Assembly (NCBI GenBank): GCA_021414185.1
Contig: JAIOOZ010000615.1
Coordinates: 1-11,778 of the forward strand
Direction: 5' to 3'
Source of the DNA: Betaproteobacteria bacterium
Lineage (GTDB): Bacteria > Pseudomonadota > Gammaproteobacteria > Burkholderiales > SG8-41
Length of the DNA stretch: 11,778 nt
How positions within the stretch are numbered: position 1 is the stretch's first letter; each line of letters starts with the position of its first letter. The position numbers and the translations under genes were made by a program. Under the pieces are notes generated by a model. It saw only the letters and a program-made list of their open reading frames with translations. It had not been told where the DNA came from and did not search any database. Of the stretch, positions 6,768-11,778 are shown one piece after another.

Positions 6768-6873
6768 CGCCGATCTGCACAGCTTTTCGTTGCGCTGCCG
6801 TGTCAATGTCGTTGTCAGTGGCTTCAATAACAGCGCGCCGGAAATGCCGGCGGCGGATTGTTCACTGCGTTTT

Positions 6874-6879
6874 ATTATC
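6874..6879 (-). promoter_or_regulatory. Candidate -10 box for the minus-strand Bug unit
   Basis: On the minus strand GATAAT matches the sigma-70 -10 consensus at five of six bases. The hexamer 17 bases upstream (ATGCGA) matches TTGACA at only three. It would give a leader of roughly 110 bases before Bug A. A perfect TTGACA at 6806-6801 (minus) has no good -10 box at the right spacing. Confidence 0.3.
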
Positions 6880-6992
6880 GCCGATTGCGCTGCGCATCGC
6901 ATGGATTATGTGCAGGCTTTCTGTGTTCGTTCCAAATATTGATACGAAGGTCCAGATCAGCGCATTTCACGACGTGCCGCGTGGTGCGCAAA

Positions 6993-7021
6993 CTGGCCGG
7001 CACAACAAAATTGTTTATAAT
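6993..7021 (+). promoter_or_regulatory. Candidate promoter for the MmgE/PrpD-reductase-Bug E unit, with overlapping palindrome
   Basis: TATAAT at 7016-7021 is a perfect -10 hexamer. The -35 position 17 bases upstream (CTGGCC, 6993-6998) is poor, as expected for an activator-dependent promoter. AACAA-N2-TTGTT at 7004-7015 abuts the -10 box and could be an operator. The predicted transcript would carry about 200 bases of leader before the ATG at 7232. Confidence 0.42.
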
Positions 7022-7231
7022 GCAGACAGCCTGCGCGCCAGCGCGGCATGGAATACAGAACAACGGCGACATCATCGCCGGGCAGTTCACGAGGAGAAAG
7101 CCGATTGCGACGAAGGTCTCGCGCAGTTGGCCACGCCACGAGCCAATTTCATGCTGCGTAAGGGTTATCGCGCAACCGCGCAAGCGGCAAAGAGACGACC
7201 AGAAAAATTCCAGTTCACAGCGGACCCCAGG

Positions 7232-8635
7232 ATGGATGCCACTACCCAAGCTCTCGTCGAATTCTGGCGCCGCGCCGAACCCGCGCGATTGACGCCAAAC
7301 GCGGTGCTCGCCTGCAAGCGGCGGCTGATCGACACCATAGGTTGCGCGTTGCTCGCCTACGACGCCCCGCTCTGCCAGATGGCGCGCCGGATCGCGCTGC
7401 GCCATACGGGGAATCCTGCCGCCACCATCTGGGGCACGACCGCGCAGGCGGCGCCGGAAGCCGCGGCCTTCGCCAACGGCGTGATGCTGCGGTTTTCCGA
7501 CATGAGCGACATGTACCGCGGCAAAAGCGGCGGCCATCCCAGCGACGTCATGGCGGCGGTTCTCGCGGTCGCCGAGACGGTCGAGGCCGACGGTCCGGCC
7601 GTCATCAACGCGATGGCGCTTGCGTACGACGTGTACTGCAGTTTCTGCGATGCTATCGACATCAATTCCCTGGGCTGGGACCAGCCTATCTATTCGATCC
7701 TGGCTTCCGTGCTCGGCGCGGGAAAGCTGCTGCGGCTCACCGACGCGCAGATGGAAAACGCGATCGCGCTGGCGCTGGCGCCCAATATGGCGCTGTATCA
7801 GACGCGGCAGGGCGAGTTGTCCAACTGGAAAGGCTGTGCCGGCGCGAACGCATCGCGCAACGCGGTGTTTGCGGCTTATCTCGCGCAGGAAGGATTTACC
7901 GGCCCCACTTCGGTATTCGAAGGCAAAGGCGGGTTATGGGACGCGGTCGGACGCTTCGCATGGCCGCTGCCGGACGACAACGCGAAACAACGCTGGATCG
8001 AGCGCACGCATTTCAAATGTTTTCCGATCTGCTATCACGGCCAGACGGCGGTGTGGGCGGCGCTGGACGCGCGGCCGCAGCTGGGCGACCAGGAAATTGC
8101 AAAGATCGAACTCGAAACGTACAAATCGGCGGTGCAGATGATGGCGAGCGACCGCTCGCGCTGGTCGCCCGACAACCATGAGACGGCGGACCACAGCCTG
8201 CCGTTCGTGATCATTTCGGCACTGCTCGACGGCGAAGTGACGGACGCTTCCTTCGTGCCCGCGCGGCTGGGCGACGTCAGGATAAAAGAACTGATGCAGA
8301 AGGTGGAAGTGCGCGAAAGCGCAGACTGCACCGCGCGCGCTCCCGAGGCGGCGCCGTGCCGTATGACCATTACCACGAAAGCCGGCGCGCAGATCAAGAC
8401 GGAGGTCCTGTACCCCAAGGGCCACGCCATGAATACGCTCAACGACGCGGAAATCGATCTCAAATTCGGCCAGATGTTCCGCAATTTCGGCGCGCCCGAG
8501 CAGGGCGCGGCATTGCTGGCCGACCTGCGGCGCCTCGACGAGGTGAAGGACATTCGCCAACTGCTGGCCGGGATAGCGCGTGCTGCGTTCAGCACGGACG
8601 GCAAGGCGGCCCGTAAAACCAATGCCGCACACTGA
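7232..8635 (+). CDS. MmgE/PrpD family protein (2-methylcitrate dehydratase-like)
   Basis: This 467-residue protein is full length for the family, whose characterised members include 2-methylcitrate dehydratase (PrpD) and cis-aconitate decarboxylase. Motifs are KRRLIDTIGCALLAYDAP (29-46), MYRGKSGGHPSDVMAAVLAVAE (94-115), the helical WDQPIYSILASVLGAGKLL (149-167), KGCAGANASRNAVFAA (200-215), the THFKCFPICYHGQ signature (259-271), HETADHSLPFVIISALLDGE (316-335) and YPKGH (394-398). The ETADHSLPF version resembles the PrpD/MmgE branch more than the decarboxylase branch, so dehydration or hydration of a hydroxy-polycarboxylate is the likelier reaction; this is inference. The ATG at 7232 has only AGG directly before it, so initiation looks weak; an ATG at 7151 would add 27 basic residues and seems less likely. 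It leads the plus-strand unit and overlaps the next gene by 14 bases. Confidence 0.92.
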   Translation: MDATTQALVEFWRRAEPARLTPNAVLACKRRLIDTIGCALLAYDAPLCQMARRIALRHTGNPAATIWGTTAQAAPEAAAFANGVMLRFSDMSDMYRGKSGGHPSDVMAAVLAVAETVEADGPAVINAMALAYDVYCSFCDAIDINSLGWDQPIYSILASVLGAGKLLRLTDAQMENAIALALAPNMALYQTRQGELSNWKGCAGANASRNAVFAAYLAQEGFTGPTSVFEGKGGLWDAVGRFAWPLPDDNAKQRWIERTHFKCFPICYHGQTAVWAALDARPQLGDQEIAKIELETYKSAVQMMASDRSRWSPDNHETADHSLPFVIISALLDGEVTDASFVPARLGDVRIKELMQKVEVRESADCTARAPEAAPCRMTITTKAGAQIKTEVLYPKGHAMNTLNDAEIDLKFGQMFRNFGAPEQGAALLADLRRLDEVKDIRQLLAGIARAAFSTDGKAARKTNAAH

Positions 8636-9725
8636 TAAACCGCACACCGTTATCATCGGCGCTGGCGCGGTCGGCGGCTATGTCGGCGCCCACCTTGCAC
8701 GCGCGGGCGTCGACATCACGTTTGTCGATGCATGGCCCGAGCACGTCGAGCAGATACGCGGCAAGGGCGTGCGCGTCAGCGGTACGCAGGGTGACTACAC
8801 GCTGCCGGTGAAAGCGCTGCATATAGCGGAAGTGCAGCAGCTGGTTAAAACGCCGGTCGACATCGCGATCATCGCGACCAAGTCATTCGACACCGCGTGG
8901 TCCGCGCGCATGATCAGGGACTATCTGGCGCCGGAAGGCTTCGTGGTGTCGATGCAGAATTCAATCAACGAGTACAAGATCGCGGACATCGTCGGCTGGG
9001 ATCGCACTGTCGGCTGCGTGCTTAATACAATAGGTGTCAGCACGGTCGGGCCCGGCCATCTTGCGCGGCATCGCCTGCCCGGCGGCGACGCGCATCCCGT
9101 TTTTCGCATCGGGGAGGTCCATTGCCGGGTGACTCCGCGCGCGCAGCGGCTCGCGGCCATGCTGAAGCACGTCGACGGCTCCATGGTCACCACCAATCTG
9201 TGGGGCGAGCGCTGGTCCAAGCTCGCCACCAATGCGATGCAGATGGGCATACTCGGCGCCACCGGGCTCTGTAACGAGGAAATCATCGGCGACGCGCAGA
9301 TACGCAAGCTGATCATTGGCGCCGCCGCCGAATCGGTGCAGGTTGCGCGCGCGCACGGATTCGACATGGAGCCCATCGTGTACGTGGAACTCGATTGCTG
9401 GCTGCGCGCCGCACGGGGAGACGAGGCGAGTGTGCAGACCGTTGAGGCGGCACTATTCAAGTATCTCGCCCGCCAGACCGAGTCGGGGCGTAAGGGACAT
9501 GGCTCGCTGGGGCGCGACATACTCGGCGGACGCCGTTCCGAAATCGACGCCGTCAATGGCATGATCGCCGACAAGGCGGACGAGCTGGGCATCGCGGCGC
9601 CCATACACCGGGGGCTCACGACCATCGTACGGCGCATCGAACGCGGTGAATTGACGCCGTCCAAATCGAACATCCTCGGCCTGATCGCGGGCGCAACTGA
9701 AAGAAGGGAACTACTGCATGTCTGA
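8622..9725 (+). CDS. Ketopantoate reductase-like (ApbA/PanE family) dehydrogenase 1
   Basis: This 367-residue NAD(P)-dependent 2-oxoacid reductase-like enzyme has an N-terminal Rossmann motif VIIGAGAVGGYVG (10-22), the TKSFDTAW strand (86-93), Gln-Asn-Ser at 112-114, LWGERWSKLATN (193-204) with the expected catalytic Lys200 and Asn204, and the C-terminal SLGRDILGGRRSEIDAVNG (295-313) with Ser295 and Glu307. It is about 60 residues longer than E. coli PanE (303). By position count, the residues matching substrate-binding Asn184 and Asn241 of PanE are Met208 and Gly292, so pantoate synthesis is doubtful. The ATG at 8622 is chosen because the Rossmann strand follows closely; AAGGCGG lies 12 bases upstream. 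It overlaps MmgE/PrpD by 14 bases and the next gene by 8, implying one operon and probable translational coupling. Confidence 0.9.
   Translation: MPHTDKPHTVIIGAGAVGGYVGAHLARAGVDITFVDAWPEHVEQIRGKGVRVSGTQGDYTLPVKALHIAEVQQLVKTPVDIAIIATKSFDTAWSARMIRDYLAPEGFVVSMQNSINEYKIADIVGWDRTVGCVLNTIGVSTVGPGHLARHRLPGGDAHPVFRIGEVHCRVTPRAQRLAAMLKHVDGSMVTTNLWGERWSKLATNAMQMGILGATGLCNEEIIGDAQIRKLIIGAAAESVQVARAHGFDMEPIVYVELDCWLRAARGDEASVQTVEAALFKYLARQTESGRKGHGSLGRDILGGRRSEIDAVNGMIADKADELGIAAPIHRGLTTIVRRIERGELTPSKSNILGLIAGATERRELLHV
9704..9709 (+). promoter_or_regulatory. Ribosome binding site for the second reductase
   Basis: AAGGGA with an 8-base spacer to the ATG at 9718, inside the 3' end of the first reductase gene. 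It shows that the second gene has its own initiation signal despite the 8-base overlap. Confidence 0.6.
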
Positions 9726-10782
9726 TCTGAAGGCTTTGCGCCTGGCGGTGCTGGGTGCCGGCGCGGTGGGCGGTTACATCGGCGGCAAGTTGGCGGGCGC
9801 CGGCTACCGGGTGGCGTTGGTGGACTCGTGGGCCGAGCACGTGGAGCACATCAAAGCCCACGGCATCCGTCTCACCGATCCGCTCGGCTCCGTCGTTATT
9901 CTCGCCGAAGCCATGCATCTCCATCAGGTGCAGGCTTTTGTCAGGGATCCCATCGACATCGCCTTCGTCTGCACCAAGTCGTACGACACCGCGTGGACGA
10001 CGAAGATGATTGCGCCGTACCTGCGCGAGGGCGGCTATGTCGTTTCGGTGCAAAACAGCCTCAACGAAGATGAAATCGCGGCCATCGTCGGTGCAGACCG
10101 CACGATGGGCTGCATCGCCAGCACGATCAGCGTGAGCGTCACGGGGCCCGGCGCAATCGAGCGCGCGCGCACGCCCGGCGGCGAGGCGTATACCGTTTTT
10201 CGCGTCGGGGAATTGCACGGGCGCGTCACGCCGCGCGCGCTGGCAGTCGCGGAAATCCTCTCCGCCGTCGACAGCTCGAAGGTGACGGCCAACCTGTGGG
10301 GCGAACGCTGGGCGAAGCTGGTCACCAACTCGATGCACCACGGCATACTCGGTTCCGCCGGTATCACCGACCATCAACTGATGCAGAACACGCCGACGCG
10401 GCTGCTTGCCATCAAGTGCGCGGGCGAGGCCATCCGCGTGGCGCAGGCGTTGGGACATGATCTCGAGCCGATACTCCGCATGCCGGCGAGCCTGTGGTGC
10501 GCTGCCGCCGACGGCGAAACGACCGCGCTGAGTGAAATCGAAGCGGGGTGGCGCAAATGGATGGAGCGCTCCAAGGTGCCGCACACGGGCTCGGTCGGGC
10601 ACGATCTGGCCAAGGGGCGCCGCACCGAAATCGACTACACGTGCGGATACGTTGCCAGGATGGGCGAGCAGGTCGGGCGGCCGGCGCCGACGCAGGCCGC
10701 GCTCGCTGCGATGATCAAGCGAATTGAACGCGGTGAACTCACGCGCGGCATGCAAAACCTCGATGGTTTTCTGCAGCAATGA
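9718..10782 (+). CDS. Ketopantoate reductase-like (ApbA/PanE family) dehydrogenase 2, tandem paralogue
   Basis: This 354-residue protein is collinear with the preceding gene: by eye roughly half of residues 11-210 are identical, and key residues fall at the same positions. It has AVLGAGAVGGYIGG (10-23), TKSYDTAW (86-93), Gln-Asn-Ser (112-114), LWGERWAKLVTN (193-204; Lys200, Asn204) and SVGHDLAKGRRTEID (292-306; Ser292, Glu304). The Asn-Gly that usually follows is Cys-Gly here (309-310). The PanE Asn184 and Asn241 equivalents are His208 and His289, different again from the first copy. AAGGGA lies 8 bases before the ATG at 9718. It overlaps the upstream gene by 8 bases and Bug E by 4 (ATGA). 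The pair may act on related but distinct 2-oxo acids, or form a heteromer; both are inferences. Confidence 0.9.
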   Translation: MSDLKALRLAVLGAGAVGGYIGGKLAGAGYRVALVDSWAEHVEHIKAHGIRLTDPLGSVVILAEAMHLHQVQAFVRDPIDIAFVCTKSYDTAWTTKMIAPYLREGGYVVSVQNSLNEDEIAAIVGADRTMGCIASTISVSVTGPGAIERARTPGGEAYTVFRVGELHGRVTPRALAVAEILSAVDSSKVTANLWGERWAKLVTNSMHHGILGSAGITDHQLMQNTPTRLLAIKCAGEAIRVAQALGHDLEPILRMPASLWCAAADGETTALSEIEAGWRKWMERSKVPHTGSVGHDLAKGRRTEIDYTCGYVARMGEQVGRPAPTQAALAAMIKRIERGELTRGMQNLDGFLQQ

Positions 10783-11753
10783 AAGTGAGGACGAACCGGC
10801 TGCTCGCGGCCGCTCTGGCGCTTGCGCCCGTCGGATTTGCGGTTGCGCATGCGCAGACTTATCCGGATCGCCCCATCCGCATGATCGTGCCTTTCGCGCC
10901 CGGCGGCGGCACCGACATTGTGTCGAGGCTGGTCGCGCAACGCCTGGCGGATTCCATCAAGCAGTCGATCGTGGTCGATAACCGTGCCGGCGGCGCCGGC
11001 AACATCGGCGCGGAACTGGTGGCGCGCGCGAGCCCCGATGGTTACACGCTGCTGGTCGGTTCGGCGACCATACTTGCCGTCAACCCGGTCATATTCAAGG
11101 TCAGCTACAACCCAAGCCGGGATTTCGCGCCCATCACGCTGCTTGGTTCGCAGCCCCATCTGATGGTGGTCCATCCTTCGGTACCGGCGAACTCGGTGCG
11201 CGAGTTCGTGGCGCTCGCGAAAGAAAAGTCGCTCAAGCTCAATTATGGCTCGTCGGGCACCGGCGGCCCCGCGCATCTCGGCGGTGAGCTGTTCAAGATA
11301 GTTGCCGGCATCGACATGCTGCATATTCCGTACAAGGGTACCGGGCCCGCGGTGATCGACCTCGTGGGCGGCCAGCTCCAGGTGGGCCTCCTGTCGCTCG
11401 CTTCGTCGATGCCGCATGTCAAGACCGGCCGGCTGAGGGCGTTGGCCGTCACGAGCCCGAAGCGCGCCGTCGTCGCGCCCGAGTTACCAACCATTGCGGA
11501 AAGCGGTTACCCCGGCTTCGAGGTGCGGTCGTGGTATGGCCTTCTCGCTCCCGCCGGCACGCCAAAGGCCATCATCGACAAACTGAGTTCGCAAATTGCC
11601 TCCGTCCTGCGCCAGCCGGAGGTGATTGCCAAGCTGGCAGGCGACGGGGCGGAGCCCGGCGGCGACACGCCGGCGGAATTCGCCGCTTATATCAAAAACG
11701 AGGCCGAACGCTGGGGCAAGGTCGTCAAGACCGCCGGCATACGCGCCGACTGA
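10779..11753 (+). CDS. Bug/TctC-family periplasmic solute-binding receptor (Bug E)
   Basis: This 324-residue receptor is the most canonical of the five. Its signal peptide (MKVRTNR, then a hydrophobic core about 8-20) has likely cleavage after AHA (25). The domain runs YPDRPIRMIVPFAPGGGTDIVSR (28-50), VVDNRAGGAGNIG (65-77), SPDGYTLLVG, FAPIT (116-120), YGSSGTGGPAHLGGELF (156-172), IPYKGTGPAVIDLVGG (183-198), PTIAESGYPGF (237-247) and LLAPAGTPKAIIDKL (255-269). The ATG overlaps the reductase stop as ATGA and has no clear Shine-Dalgarno sequence, so it probably depends on translational coupling. Its place directly behind MmgE/PrpD and two reductases suggests that it captures the compound, or a relative of it, that those enzymes process. 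No TctA/TctB genes accompany it in the window. Confidence 0.94.
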   Translation: MKVRTNRLLAAALALAPVGFAVAHAQTYPDRPIRMIVPFAPGGGTDIVSRLVAQRLADSIKQSIVVDNRAGGAGNIGAELVARASPDGYTLLVGSATILAVNPVIFKVSYNPSRDFAPITLLGSQPHLMVVHPSVPANSVREFVALAKEKSLKLNYGSSGTGGPAHLGGELFKIVAGIDMLHIPYKGTGPAVIDLVGGQLQVGLLSLASSMPHVKTGRLRALAVTSPKRAVVAPELPTIAESGYPGFEVRSWYGLLAPAGTPKAIIDKLSSQIASVLRQPEVIAKLAGDGAEPGGDTPAEFAAYIKNEAERWGKVVKTAGIRAD

Positions 11754-11767
11754 CCACATCAACCTGT

Positions 11768-11773
11768 AAAGGA
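11768..11773 (+). promoter_or_regulatory. Possible ribosome binding site for a gene beyond the right edge
   Basis: AAAGGA lies 14 bases after the Bug E stop and 5 bases before the window ends. Its spacing suggests that another gene of the same unit starts just outside. Confidence 0.35.
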
Positions 11774-11778
11774 CTGGA

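Larger units (their letters stand above)
6757..7231. promoter_or_regulatory. Divergent control region between the two units
   Basis: This 475-base gap separates the divergent starts of Bug A (6756, minus) and MmgE/PrpD (7232, plus). It is locally A/T-rich in patches (6930-6945, 7002-7021), in contrast with the genes. It contains CGCCGG/CCGGCG (6836-6841 and 6847-6852, 5-base loop), TGCGC-T-GCGCA (6886-6896), CAA-N3-TTG within 6933-6941, and AACAA-N2-TTGTT (7004-7015). The plus frame stays open throughout and joins MmgE/PrpD, but its translation is arginine- and cysteine-rich, matches nothing recognised and is unlikely to be coding. No regulator gene lies in the window. Confidence 0.65.

Noticed and set aside
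6801..6806. Perfect TTGACA on the minus strand as -35 of the Bug unit
   Set aside because: The hexamer 17 bases downstream (GCTGTG) does not resemble a -10 box, so a full promoter is not supported there.
6758..7231. In-frame 158-codon extension upstream of MmgE/PrpD
   Set aside because: The family's N-terminus matches from the ATG at 7232. The extension is Arg/Cys-rich, lacks motifs and spans the promoter-like TATAAT, so it is taken as non-coding.
7020..7292. ATG-initiated small frame starting inside TATAAT
   Set aside because: No Shine-Dalgarno sequence, no family resemblance, and overlap with the MmgE/PrpD start in another frame.
1..11778. Defence, CRISPR, phage, transposon or retron signatures
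   Set aside because: No array-like repeats, transposase, integrase, reverse transcriptase or toxin-antitoxin-like gene is visible; every long gene is assigned to a metabolic or transport family.

Overview
The window looks like chromosomal DNA from a beta-proteobacterium, most likely of the order Burkholderiales. The DNA is GC-rich with mostly G/C third codon positions. Five complete genes encode Bug/TctC-type periplasmic solute-binding receptors, a family that is massively expanded in Bordetella and its relatives. The companions (CaiB/BaiF CoA-transferase, MmgE/PrpD, ketopantoate-reductase-like enzymes) are typical of the organic-acid accessory clusters in that order. No genus can be named from the sequence alone. 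No rRNA, tRNA, insertion sequence, CRISPR array or phage gene is visible.

Layout. (1) Positions 1-1176, plus strand: the 3' part of a CaiB/BaiF CoA-transferase gene that begins before the window. (2) Positions 1177-1297: a short convergent gap with two small inverted repeats. (3) Positions 6756 down to 1298, minus strand: a tightly packed five-gene unit, transcribed Bug A, Bug B, Bug C, Bug D, then a CapA-like metallophosphatase-fold protein. (4) Positions 6757-7231: a divergent control region with a perfect TATAAT hexamer facing right and a candidate promoter facing left. (5) Positions 7232-11753, plus strand: a four-gene unit with overlapping reading frames, in the order MmgE/PrpD, two tandem ketopantoate-reductase-like dehydrogenases, and a fifth Bug receptor. 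A Shine-Dalgarno-like AAAGGA just before the right edge suggests that the unit continues.

How the parts may work together (inference). The Bug receptors would capture organic acids in the periplasm. CoA-transfer (CaiB), hydration/dehydration (MmgE/PrpD) and NAD(P)H-dependent reduction of a 2-oxo acid (the paired reductases) are chemically compatible with catabolism of a branched or hydroxylated carboxylate. No TctA/TctB membrane subunit is encoded here, so the receptors are orphans within the window and must borrow a transporter or act as sensors. The true substrate cannot be read from the sequence.

The most unusual feature is Bug B. Its N-terminus carries a second, decayed copy of the first strand-loop of the Bug fold, 46 residues ahead of the intact copy, with an unrecognised linker between. 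Next in interest are an open, codon-like 39-residue stretch fused in frame ahead of Bug D, and the two tandem reductases, which keep the catalytic residues of ketopantoate reductase but appear to have lost two substrate-binding asparagines. I saw no clear evidence of an entirely new system such as a defence island or retron.
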